From: Planctomycetota bacterium
GTDB lineage: Bacteria; Planctomycetota; Planctomycetia; Pirellulales; Lacipirellulaceae
Direction: 5' to 3'
Length of the DNA: 12,219 nt
NCBI GenBank assembly: GCA_013151315.1
Contig: JAADIN010000025.1
Coordinates: 1 to 12,219 of the forward strand
The translations under genes were made by a program, and so were the position numbers. A model generated the notes under the pieces. That model searched no databases and was not told the origin of the DNA. It was given only the letters and a program-made list of their open reading frames with translations. This document shows, piece by piece, positions 1 through 6,677 of this stretch. The first letter of the stretch is position 1. Every line of letters begins with the position of its first letter.

Positions 1-111
1 GGTTCTAAGGATGGGGCGGTAGTTCCATCACGCACAATGCGACCAATCTACCAGCGCAGCCAAGGTGTGATGTCGGATTCAATCCCACGCCGTGGCCTGC
101 AAAGGCAAAAC

Positions 112-133
112 GGCCCCACAAGGATGTGGGGTC
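112..133 (+). promoter_or_regulatory. 5' leader hairpin upstream of the porin gene
   Basis: Seen: a perfect 7-bp stem, CCCCACA (114-120) against TGTGGGG (125-131), with the tetraloop AGGA. A G:U and a G:C pair extend it to 112-133. It ends 13 bases before the AAGGAG ribosome binding site (147-152) of the porin gene. Inference: it may stabilise the mRNA leader or affect translation. The bases 1-111 upstream show no gene and no promoter that I trust. Confidence 0.4.
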
Positions 134-161
134 ACGTGTAGCACATAAGGAGATCAAGCGA

Positions 162-1967
162 ATGCGAGTTTCGTGGATTAGCGGGTGCAAACTAGTGGCC
201 ATGGCAGCTACCGTGGTGGTTCTTCAGGGAGCCGGCAATGCGATTGCCCAGTTTTCACCATTGCCTCAGTCACCATTGCAGGGCCAGAATCAGGCATACA
301 CACCGAATCAGGGACGATATCAGAACGCACCGAACCAGGTGTACACGCCGCAACAGATGGTCCCTCAGAATCAGGCGTTCACCCAGAATCTCAATCAGAT
401 CTATTCCCAGAATCCGACGTATCCCCAGACACCCATTCAGACGCAGAAGCAGCCGCAGTACACGGCAATGGCCTTTCAGCCGAATGGTAGTCAGCCGAAC
501 GGTGGCCAAGCAATGGCTCCCATGGCGGCACCTGCCCCGATGCAGACGGGTGGATATGCAGCTCAGGCCGGCCCTGGTTGCAACACCTGTCAACCTGCTG
601 CGGCACCAAGCTACAGCAGCTATGACAATGCCGGCTGTGCTCCCGGAGGAAGTGGCTACAACACGTTTTCCAATTCCCCCGGCTATGGCGGTATAGGTGC
701 TGGCCTCGGGTTAGGTGCTCGACGCGGGTGTGGCCGACAATGGTTTGGCGGTTTTTATGGCCTGTACATGGAACGCAGTGGAAACCCATGGAGAGCATTG
801 GCGTTTTCGACTCTCGAGGCTAACCCTGCTGGCTACTACCCAGCAGACAATGAAAATGTGCTGAATCTTACCGACCTAGACAACGATACGTTCTCCGGTG
901 CCGAAATTCGTTTTGGTGCGACGTTGGGTCAAGGCGGAGCCTGCGGATGCGGGCCGCGCTATGCTTGGGAAGTAGGCTACTGGGGTCTGCTCGAAGACGA
1001 CCGAACCACGGTAGTGACCGATACGGCTGTAGACGGAAACCGTTTGTACGGCATGCTTTCGCACACGGGCGCCTTCTACAATGGACGGCCAGTGAACGAC
1101 TACTTTGAATATGGTCCTCCCGTCGTAAACCCTGCCGGCGACACGATCCGGATACGCCAAATTTCGGCGAGAAATAGTTTCTCGATGCAAAACCTGGAAG
1201 TGAACTTGTTGCGTTTCCCAGTTCTTGGTGGCGGCTATTACGGTGCTTCCGCAGGTGGCGCTAACGGTGGTGGCTTCGGCAGCGGTCGAGGCCTGGGGCG
1301 TCGTGGTGGCTTCGGCGGCTACGGAGCTGGCAGTTGTGACAGCGGTAGCTGCGGTGTTGGAGGATGCGATGCCCGTTCCGGTGGTAGCTGCGGAGTAGGC
1401 GGTGGTTGCAACTCCGGTTTCTCGGCAACTGGCTTGGTTGGTTTTCGCTATGTACGGATCGATGAGGACTTTATGTTCCGAAGCGATTTCGACAATGAAA
1501 CGACTGCCACAACCGGCTTCATTTCGCGTGATGTCGACGTAGACAACCACCTCGCAGGTGCCCAATTCGGTTGCAATATGATCTATCGCTATGGTTGCTC
1601 GGGTCGTTGGGCTGTGCACTGCAACTCGGTTGTGGGTGTGTTCGGTAACCGCTCGGAAGTGTGGAATCGGATGGATGCTCCCGTGGCTGGCGGTGATGTT
1701 ACCTTGCAAAACGGCGACAACTTCGACCTTCGCTACGAAGACAACGGCATCGCCGTCCTCGGCGAATTGCGTGCAGGCATGAGTTACCAGTACAGCTGCA
1801 ACTGGCGTCTGTTCGGTGGTTATCGTCTGATTGGAATTAGCGGAGTGGCGCTGGCATTTGACCAGATTTCTGATCAAAATATCTCTGCTGCTCAGGCTAG
1901 CTACGTTGATTCCAGTGGTTCGATCTTCATCCACGGTCTGCAAAGCGGCGTGGAGTTCACCTACTAA
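162..1967 (+). CDS. BBP7-family outer-membrane beta-barrel protein
   Basis: Putative beta-barrel porin of the planctomycete BBP7 family, expected in the outer membrane; substrate unknown. The ATG at 162 is chosen over an upstream GTG (126) because AAGGAG at 147-152 lies 9 bases ahead of it and the protein then begins with a clean signal peptide: basic N-terminus, hydrophobic stretch (residues 11-25), cleavage after AIA at 29. Mature residues 30 to about 105 are Gln/Asn/Pro-rich with loose repeats of the type NQxYTPNQ. Then come Gly/Ala/Cys-rich sequence, the family-like start of the barrel (WFGGFYGLYMERSG), alternating beta-strand sequence, and a C-terminus ending in GVEFTY, with the terminal aromatic residue usual for barrel proteins. 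A Gly-rich insert at about 356-418 carries five cysteines. The total is 601 aa. The gene is apparently monocistronic, with a hairpin in its leader and a strong terminator after it. Family assignment is from motif memory; the membrane location is inferred. Confidence 0.82.
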   Translation: MRVSWISGCKLVAMAATVVVLQGAGNAIAQFSPLPQSPLQGQNQAYTPNQGRYQNAPNQVYTPQQMVPQNQAFTQNLNQIYSQNPTYPQTPIQTQKQPQYTAMAFQPNGSQPNGGQAMAPMAAPAPMQTGGYAAQAGPGCNTCQPAAAPSYSSYDNAGCAPGGSGYNTFSNSPGYGGIGAGLGLGARRGCGRQWFGGFYGLYMERSGNPWRALAFSTLEANPAGYYPADNENVLNLTDLDNDTFSGAEIRFGATLGQGGACGCGPRYAWEVGYWGLLEDDRTTVVTDTAVDGNRLYGMLSHTGAFYNGRPVNDYFEYGPPVVNPAGDTIRIRQISARNSFSMQNLEVNLLRFPVLGGGYYGASAGGANGGGFGSGRGLGRRGGFGGYGAGSCDSGSCGVGGCDARSGGSCGVGGGCNSGFSATGLVGFRYVRIDEDFMFRSDFDNETTATTGFISRDVDVDNHLAGAQFGCNMIYRYGCSGRWAVHCNSVVGVFGNRSEVWNRMDAPVAGGDVTLQNGDNFDLRYEDNGIAVLGELRAGMSYQYSCNWRLFGGYRLIGISGVALAFDQISDQNISAAQASYVDSSGSIFIHGLQSGVEFTY

Positions 1968-1998
1968 GCTGTGGTGCTAAATCTTTGATGAAAACGAC

Positions 1999-2039
1999 AA
2001 ACCCCAGTCGGCGCTCAAGGCACCGGCTGGGGTTTTTTT
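1999..2039 (+). terminator. Rho-independent terminator of the porin gene
   Basis: Seen: ACCCCAGTCGGCGC, a short loop, then GCACCGGCTGGGGT followed by a run of seven T. The stem has one G:U pair and one mismatch. It starts about 30 bases after the porin stop codon. On the minus strand the hairpin is followed by only a broken T-rich tract, so it may act weakly on the converging TPR gene as well. Confidence 0.85.
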
Positions 2040-2059
2040 ATTGTGAAAGAAGAGTTGCA

Positions 2060-2087
2060 AAGCCAAGGGGTTGCAACCCCTTGGCTT
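2060..2087. repeat. 28-bp perfect palindrome between convergent genes
   Basis: Seen: AAGCCAAGGGGTTGC and its reverse complement form a 28-base sequence that is perfectly self-complementary. It sits 13 bases from the stop codon of the minus-strand TPR gene and about 20 bases beyond the porin terminator. No T-run follows on the minus strand, so it is not a canonical intrinsic terminator. It could still serve as an mRNA 3'-end stabiliser, or be a copy of an interspersed palindromic repeat. Confidence 0.6.
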
Positions 2088-2099
2088 CAAGCAGGCCCC

Positions 2100-2615
2100 T
2101 CACCCCACCATGCCCGTCAAATTTTGAAACAACGGGTCGCTGCGCATCGGATCGAAATCGGGTTCGTCATGCACAAAGTCTCGGAAATTGCCGTCAATCT
2201 CAAGGGCATTGGCCAAGCACTGAAGAGATTGGCAACTGTCGTGAGCCAAGCTCCAGTAGCAGGCGAGGTTGTAGTGAAGGATCGCCTCGCCCGGCTCAAT
2301 TTCGATGGCCTGCTCGAGCGATTCGATAGCCCGACGGATGTGCCCCTCACGTTTGTAACACCAAGCCAGCGCCATCCAAACGTGAATGTCGTCGGGGATC
2401 AGTTCCAAGCTGCGACGAAGCGGGAAAATGGCCTCGCGGTAACGCCGCATTTCTCGAAAGCACTCACCCAGCAAATAGCTGCCTCGCGCGTCGCTGTGAA
2501 CGATCTTGCCCCAGCGCTGCAACGAACCTATGGCATGCCCGGGCATGCCCAACTCGAGATAGCCTTCTGCCTCGCGGCGCACCCGTTGTAATCGATCTCT
2601 TTTGAGAAAAGTCAT
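2100..2615 (-). CDS. TPR-repeat protein
   Basis: Small all-helical tetratricopeptide-repeat protein, probably a scaffold for protein-protein contacts; partner and process unknown. No signal peptide or membrane segment is visible, so it is probably cytoplasmic. From the chosen start (171 aa) it has helix pairs with TPR spacing: AEGYLELGMPGHAIGSLQRW, then GSYLLGECFREMRRYREAIFPLRRSLEL with a following PDD, then VWMALAWCYKREGHIRRAIESLEQAIEI with PGE, then LHYNLACYWSLAHD. The tail reads DEPDFDPMRSDPLFQNL, a TPR end of the type 'previous residues far from next element' common in such proteins. The start is uncertain. ATG at 2615 has only a weak AAGAGA upstream; in-frame ATGs at 2666 and 2669 would add 17-18 poorly structured residues. 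The gene converges on the porin gene. Family confident, function not. Confidence 0.8.
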   Translation of the reverse strand: MTFLKRDRLQRVRREAEGYLELGMPGHAIGSLQRWGKIVHSDARGSYLLGECFREMRRYREAIFPLRRSLELIPDDIHVWMALAWCYKREGHIRRAIESLEQAIEIEPGEAILHYNLACYWSLAHDSCQSLQCLANALEIDGNFRDFVHDEPDFDPMRSDPLFQNLTGMVG

Positions 2616-2738
2616 CGCATCTCTTGAGAGTTGGGAAGTTTTGGTTCCCTTTTCTAGCCGCGGCATCATGCTGACGCGGAATCGAATAGTTTGGCGAAAT
2701 GCCCGTCGGAAAAGATTTAGTACTAGAAAAGCTATTTG

Positions 2739-2767
2739 ATTCTACTCGCCAATTTGCATGAATCCAA
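2739..2767 (-). promoter_or_regulatory. Putative sigma-70-type promoter of the TPR gene
   Basis: Read on the minus strand: TTGGAT (2762-2767), a 17-base spacer, then TAGAAT (2739-2744). Both hexamers are close to the housekeeping consensus and the spacing is ideal. Transcription would begin near 2732 and give a leader of roughly 65-115 bases, depending on which TPR start is used. This is a prediction from sequence only. Confidence 0.42.
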
Positions 2768-3080
2768 ATCGTTGGCCAAAAGACGTGTCGTAACTCGTGA
2801 GCACGTAACTGATAACGTGCTGAAAATCGAGTTGCACGAAGACGCGGATTGATTTGGAAAGAGAAAGTCTCGCGGCAAATTCTCGCTCGACCGCTTGTTT
2901 CGCCAATCCAACGGCCTGCGGCGGCACGAGGTCTTTTTGCATCAAGCCGGCTGGAGCCTCGGCTTCGCTTCTCTACGGCAAAAACACTTGTTTTTGAGTG
3001 CTTTCTTCGAGTCGGCCCTGCTTTACCGTCGCTCGCCCGGGTTGAGGCACGTTGCTTGCGATAGCTAGTGCGTCCTCAAG
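2768..3080. other. Intergenic stretch with no supported gene
   Basis: I see no credible coding sequence here. Short open frames on both strands lack ribosome binding sites and any family resemblance. One local structure is visible: an inverted repeat CAAAAACA (2979-2986), CT, TGTTTTTG (2989-2996), an 8-bp stem with a 2-base gap whose A/T-rich arms would give a weak hairpin on either strand. Confidence 0.5.
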
Positions 3081-3162
3081 GTGAGCCGCACGGCGCTAGC
3101 CGCGGGCTGCGTAGCGTAGCGGCATACCCCCCACGGCCCGACGCTAGCGCGTTGCGGCTCAC
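3081..3162. repeat. Long GC-rich imperfect inverted repeat
   Basis: Seen: a 27-base left arm (3081-3107, starting GTGAGCCGC and ending CGGGC) and a right arm (3136-3162, starting GCCCG and ending GCGGCTCAC). The arms match at 23 of 27 positions when one is reverse-complemented; both contain the core GCGCTAGC. The 28-base centre has its own short repeat, GTAGC-GTAGC. The end carries no T-run, so a terminator is unlikely. The arms resemble a fragment downstream of the RNase gene (near 11383-11405), suggesting an interspersed palindromic repeat family. Confidence 0.65.
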
Positions 3163-3186
3163 TAAAACCCCATTCAGAGTTCGCCC

Positions 3187-3522
3187 TTGACCCGTGCTCT
3201 ACTAACCATTTCTGCAGTTGCTATCCTGAGCTATTACGTAGCTCATCTGGAGCAGGCCCAGGGACAGCTCCCGGCTACTAGTCGCTGGGTGCGTACGGTG
3301 GACGGCTGGGAACCTAGCGGGGTGCTTCGAGCCGAGCCCCGTCCGTCGGAGGCGACCGAGCTTCACCCACTGCTGGTCGCCGGCTTCCAGCTCGGGGCAT
3401 CGCTCTTCGTATTGCTCGCTTTTCCTAGTCGCAAGCCGGCGACGCGGCGGGTCAGTCGCGTCAGGGTTCATAGGCGTCCGGCGTGGCCAACAGCGCTATC
3501 AAAGTCGATCCGCACTCGTTAG
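3187..3522 (+). CDS. Small two-helix membrane protein, hypothetical
   Basis: I do not recognise a named family. The 111-aa product has a hydrophobic N-terminal helix (about residues 3-20, ALLTISAVAILSYYVAHL), a short polar stretch containing RWVRTVDGWEP, a second hydrophobic helix (about 64-82, LLVAGFQLGASLFVLLAF) and an Arg-rich tail. The layout suggests an inner-membrane protein with a basic cytoplasmic tail and an external loop. An in-frame stop at 3163-3165 limits the start. The TTG at 3187 is the only reasonable start codon before the first helix, and it has no clear Shine-Dalgarno sequence. The tryptophan-rich loop plus second helix look like selected protein sequence, not chance, but the gene could be missed or called differently. 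It lies 146 bp ahead of the large membrane protein on the same strand; co-transcription is possible. Confidence 0.55.
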   Translation: MTRALLTISAVAILSYYVAHLEQAQGQLPATSRWVRTVDGWEPSGVLRAEPRPSEATELHPLLVAGFQLGASLFVLLAFPSRKPATRRVSRVRVHRRPAWPTALSKSIRTR

Positions 3523-3668
3523 CGCCGTCGGCCACGACGAATTTCCCGGCAAATCCCGTTTTTTAGATATTTTGCACGGATTCTTGCACGAAAACCTCCG
3601 CCAATCGGCACTACTCTCCTTGGACACATGCCCTTTTTTGAGAATTGGCCCCCCTTTAGAGATGACCG

Positions 3669-6050
3669 ATGCGACTCACCCTCCGTACCTTGCTAGCGTA
3701 CTCCGACGACATTCTCGAGCCTGCCGATCATGAAGATCTCGGCAGGAAGATCGAGGCTAGCGATTTCGCCACCGAGCTTATTCACCGCTCGCGAGACGTG
3801 GTACGCCGATTGCGCCTCAGCGCTCCTGAGGTATTGGCCAGCGGGGGAGACGGAGTCTTGGAGTCGGTCAACGTTGCCGATGCCAACGCAGTGGCCGAGT
3901 ATTTGGACAACACGTTGTCGCCCGAGGACGTGGCAGAGTTCGAACGGATGTGTCTCGAACCGGGTAGCGGTGCAGACATGCACTTGGCAGAAGTCGCTTC
4001 TTGCCACCATGTGCTAACGATGGTGTTGGGCGAGCCAGCCGACATCGACCTCGACGTCCGGCATCGGATGTACGATTTGCCCGAAAAACTCCTCAGTGGT
4101 CAAAAACTACAGGATCAGGAACTACCAGGTCAGAAACTACGGATCGAGCCCGCGCATGTTGCTCCTCCCCAAGCTCCTCCCCAGCCGCCAGCCGCAGAAG
4201 TGGCTGCTCCTCCTGTCGCAAGAGTCGACCCTGCCGTAAGAGTCGGTGCACAGGCAACCGAAGTGCCCGACTATTTGCGAGCAGCGACCGCCTCTCGACA
4301 GCGCGGCAAGCGCTGGGCGATGGTTGCCACTTTGCTGGCAGTGGCAGGCATCACGGGGTTTTTAGTAACTGGAGGATTAAAGAAAACCGGGCTTCCCGAG
4401 GAGGTAGTCCAAGCAGAACTTGATGCGGCTGTCGGGCAGATTGATATCGAGAGCGTCGAGGCAGATGCCGCAGTGGATTTTTCCATTGCAATGAAAGATG
4501 AAGAGACGGTTGTGGCACCAAGTAGCGAGGCGCCCTCCTTCGATTCAAAAGTTGTCGCTCCAGAAGTTCGTGTAGATGAATCGGAAGCCCCAGTAACAGG
4601 GTCAAGCCTGACTGCAGGGCAACCTGAGGAGTCGGCGGTCGTCGAGCCTCTCGATCTCGACTTAGAATTCCCCGAGGGAAATCCCGACCCTTCTGATTTG
4701 GCCGGGATGCCTACCGAGACGCCTGAAATGGAGTTGCCGACTGTTGGGTTGCCGGCTGAGGATGCCAAAATGAAAACGCCCGGCATTGCGGAGCAGCAGC
4801 CGCTGAGGGTCGCCTCGACAGACAGAACCCCTGTCTCAAACGCTACCTCTGAGAAAGAAGCGGTTCCTAAAATTCAGGGGCCCGTGCAGCTCGGCACCTA
4901 TTTGGGCAACAACGACGTACTGCTGAGATACGAGCAATCCGAGGACAAATGGGTACGGATGTTACCGCGAAGTGAGGTAATGACGGGCAGCTATCTGTTG
5001 GCGCTGCCAAAGTTTCGCATCCACGTGGTGCTCGGCGATGTAAACGCCTATCTCTCGGGAGGCACCCGGGTGGGACTCCCGCTAGGTGATGCAACAGCAG
5101 GGAACGATGCAGCGGCCGACCTGGAGCTCGCGCTCGATTATGGCCGCGTGCTACTCAATGCCGGTTTGAAAGGGAGTCGAGTTGTGCTGCAAGTAGGCGA
5201 CGAAGTACGCCGTCTCCAGTTGGCAGGATCGGCCAGCTTGGCCGTCGAGGTCCAACGCATTTTCGTACCGGGAAGTAACAACGAGCAAGAATCTTCGCCG
5301 GTCGAGGCGACTTGGTATCTCACCAGTGGCACCGTCGATTGGCTCGTAGAAGCCGGGGAGCCGCAAACTAGGGAGGCCCCTGCCATGTGGACCACGGTCG
5401 GCGGCGTCGACGATCTGCCTCAGCCCATCGAAGAGTTGCCAGCGTGGATCGATCGCGAGTTAATGACCGATTTGCAACGTCGCGCTCGAAACACTTTGGC
5501 AGAAGAGCTGGTTCCAGGTGAGCCTGTCGGAATCCGGCTATTGGAACTCAACGACCCTCGAAACAAAGGTCGAAGAAGCGAAGTGCGCTCGTTGGCGGCC
5601 GAGGCAAGTGTGTACGTCGGACAGTTCGAGCCTTTCGTGAAGGCGCTAAGCGATAAAGATCAACGTCGATCATGGGAGACGCAGATCAAAACGCTACGCC
5701 AAGCCTTGGCCCTGAGCCCCGACGTGGCTGCCAAGATTCATCAAGCGTTTATTGACCTGCGAGGGGAACAAGCGGCTCAAAATTTGATGGAAATGGTCGC
5801 GGGATACGACAAGGCCTCGCTTGGCAAGACGCCTGAGGCAGTTCAGGAAGGTGCGGTTGGGACACTCGTCGGGAGGCTAGAAAGCGATAGCCTCGACATT
5901 CGAGTGCTCGCGATCTACAACTTGAACGAAATCATGGGAACGACCTCTCTGAAAGGTTTTCGAGCGGACGAGTCGAGCCAACGTCGTAAAATCGCGGTCG
6001 CCAAGATTCGAGCCAGCTTGCAGGCGAATGAGTTGGTGCCGAAACCTTAG
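3669..6050 (+). CDS. Single-pass membrane protein with anti-sigma/FecR-like layout
   Basis: Large protein (793 aa) of a type I associate with planctomycetes; exact function unknown. Residues 1-145 are helical and cytosolic in character, with two similar modules: one near 9-46 (LLAYSDDILEPADHEDLGRKIE) and one near 75-119 (VAEYLDNTLSPEDVAEFERMC, ending LAEVASCHHVL). Residues 160-200 are Pro/Ala-rich. A single transmembrane helix lies at about 215-236, preceded by RQRGKR, which places the N-terminus inside. Residues 240-400 are acidic and low-complexity. The C-terminal 400 residues are probably periplasmic; their middle (LDYGRVLLNAGLKGSRVVLQVG) recalls a FecR-type domain, and the rest is helical. 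The layout fits a transmembrane anti-sigma or sensor protein, but no sigma factor gene is adjacent. Start ATG 3669 follows a weak AGAG. A 30-bp direct repeat (4098-4145) encodes GQKL twice in the linker. Coding is certain, role is inference. Confidence 0.75.
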   Translation: MRLTLRTLLAYSDDILEPADHEDLGRKIEASDFATELIHRSRDVVRRLRLSAPEVLASGGDGVLESVNVADANAVAEYLDNTLSPEDVAEFERMCLEPGSGADMHLAEVASCHHVLTMVLGEPADIDLDVRHRMYDLPEKLLSGQKLQDQELPGQKLRIEPAHVAPPQAPPQPPAAEVAAPPVARVDPAVRVGAQATEVPDYLRAATASRQRGKRWAMVATLLAVAGITGFLVTGGLKKTGLPEEVVQAELDAAVGQIDIESVEADAAVDFSIAMKDEETVVAPSSEAPSFDSKVVAPEVRVDESEAPVTGSSLTAGQPEESAVVEPLDLDLEFPEGNPDPSDLAGMPTETPEMELPTVGLPAEDAKMKTPGIAEQQPLRVASTDRTPVSNATSEKEAVPKIQGPVQLGTYLGNNDVLLRYEQSEDKWVRMLPRSEVMTGSYLLALPKFRIHVVLGDVNAYLSGGTRVGLPLGDATAGNDAAADLELALDYGRVLLNAGLKGSRVVLQVGDEVRRLQLAGSASLAVEVQRIFVPGSNNEQESSPVEATWYLTSGTVDWLVEAGEPQTREAPAMWTTVGGVDDLPQPIEELPAWIDRELMTDLQRRARNTLAEELVPGEPVGIRLLELNDPRNKGRRSEVRSLAAEASVYVGQFEPFVKALSDKDQRRSWETQIKTLRQALALSPDVAAKIHQAFIDLRGEQAAQNLMEMVAGYDKASLGKTPEAVQEGAVGTLVGRLESDSLDIRVLAIYNLNEIMGTTSLKGFRADESSQRRKIAVAKIRASLQANELVPKP

Positions 6051-6118
6051 GAGGCTGGCAAGCTGGAATGGCACACCGCTTGTTCCGGCCTCCAGCTCGA
6101 TCTTCGGGCCAATTCAAA

Positions 6119-6144
6119 GAAATCGGGCAAAAACCCGCGATTTC
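6119..6144 (+). terminator. Possible weak terminator hairpin
   Basis: Seen: GAAATCGGG (6119-6127), loop CAAAAA, CCC, a 2-base bulge GC, then GATTTC (6139-6144). It follows the 793-aa gene by about 70 bases and precedes the hpf promoter. Downstream is TCTCCCTCC instead of a T-run, so intrinsic termination would be inefficient. A second imperfect pairing (GGAGGC 6050-6055 with GCCTCC 6088-6093) lies just upstream. Confidence 0.35.
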
Positions 6145-6173
6145 TCCCTCCAAAAGTCGCTGGCACAGTAGGT

Positions 6174-6202
6174 TTGTCTCCCAGCTCGAAAACCGCTAGA
6201 AT
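6174..6202 (+). promoter_or_regulatory. Putative sigma-70-type promoter of the hpf/PTS cluster
   Basis: Seen: TTGTCT (6174-6179), a 17-base spacer, then TAGAAT (6197-6202). The -10 element is identical to that proposed for the TPR gene. Initiation near 6209 would leave a leader of about 109 bases before the hpf GTG start. This also argues against translating the frame upstream of 6318 as part of hpf. Confidence 0.5.
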
Positions 6203-6212
6203 GGGGCTCTCC

Positions 6213-6277
6213 GGCGGATTGTCCGCCACGAAGGAGGCCCCTCAGATGGCCCCCAAGTTGGGGCCAAAAGTTGGGCC
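6213..6277 (+). promoter_or_regulatory. hpf: Structured 5' leader of hpf
   Basis: Seen: a 6-bp stem GGCGGA-TTG-TCCGCC (6213-6227), and a 7-bp stem TGGCCCC (6247-6253) with GGGGCCA (6260-6266). Further copies of the same complementary blocks are AGGCCCC just upstream (6235-6241) and TTGGGCCA just downstream (6271-6278), so the leader can fold in more than one way. The RBS and GTG start lie 25-40 bases further on. No known riboswitch class is recognised; a regulatory role is inference only. Confidence 0.35.
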
Positions 6278-6317
6278 AGAAGTGATATTTTCATGCACCA
6301 CGCAGGGAGCGCACACC

Positions 6318-6677
6318 GTGCAGCAGACTTTAGCCGTTCGACATGGACATTTGGCCGAAGCCACTCAGGAAAAATTGAAGAGCCGAGTAGGCAAATTGAG
6401 TCGCTTTTTCGATCGTTTGATGTCGGTCGAGATCATCGTGGATCTGAGCGACGAGCAGATGCCTCAGGTAGACCTCCTCGTGTCTGCGGAACATAAGCAC
6501 GATTTTGTCGCTCACAACAAGGCGGATAGTTTACTGTCGGCCATTGATGGGGCGGTTCAGAAGATTGAACAGCAGTTACGGAAGTACAAAACGCGAGTCC
6601 AACAGCGACATCGCAACCCTCAGGCACGACGGCAGGAAATAACCACCGACGGCGAGGTGACTGAGAGTGAAGAGTAG
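6318..6677 (+). CDS. hpf: Ribosome hibernation promoting factor (HPF/RaiA family)
   Basis: Binds the 30S subunit in the decoding-centre region and helps park ribosomes in an inactive state when growth slows. From the GTG at 6318 the product is 119 aa, a short-type HPF lacking the C-terminal dimerisation domain of the long form. It has the family's beta-alpha-beta-beta-beta-alpha signature: LAVRHGHLAEATQEKLKSRV, then VEIIVDL, VDLLVSAEHKHDFVA, and the helix AIDGAVQKIEQQLRKYKTRV, followed by a basic then acidic tail. The start is decided by AGGGAG (6304-6309) eight bases upstream and by the conserved N-terminus. The open frame runs back to a TTG at 6174, but that part covers the promoter and leader. 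It is first in the cluster; EIIA follows 109 bp later, as in the enterobacterial hpf-ptsN pair. Likely controlled at the promoter just upstream and perhaps by its folded leader. Confidence 0.9.
   Translation: MQQTLAVRHGHLAEATQEKLKSRVGKLSRFFDRLMSVEIIVDLSDEQMPQVDLLVSAEHKHDFVAHNKADSLLSAIDGAVQKIEQQLRKYKTRVQQRHRNPQARRQEITTDGEVTESEE

Noticed and set aside
60..110. Possible tRNA T-arm-like stretch (GATTCAATCC)
   Set aside because: The flanking bases do not form the T stem, and no acceptor or anticodon arms can be fitted.
876..1943. 355-codon open frame antisense to the porin gene
   Set aside because: It lies wholly inside a well-supported coding region, has no domain resemblance, and its Thr/Ala/Val-rich product reflects the codon use of the sense strand.
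2532..2549. 18-bp perfect palindrome inside the TPR gene (GGCATGCCC and its complement)
   Set aside because: It encodes the ordinary TPR residues LGMPGHAIG and most likely arises from GC-rich codon choice.
2043..2591. 182-codon open frame opposite the TPR gene
   Set aside because: The TPR reading on the minus strand has clear repeat motifs and a promoter; the plus-strand frame has neither.
2742..2945. 67-codon minus-strand frame upstream of the TPR gene
   Set aside because: No ribosome binding site, no recognisable motif, and it overlaps the proposed TPR promoter. It cannot be excluded entirely.
3572..3590. TTGCACG repeated twice 12 bases apart upstream of the 793-aa gene
   Set aside because: It could be an operator, but two 7-base units are too little to support a call without comparison to relatives.
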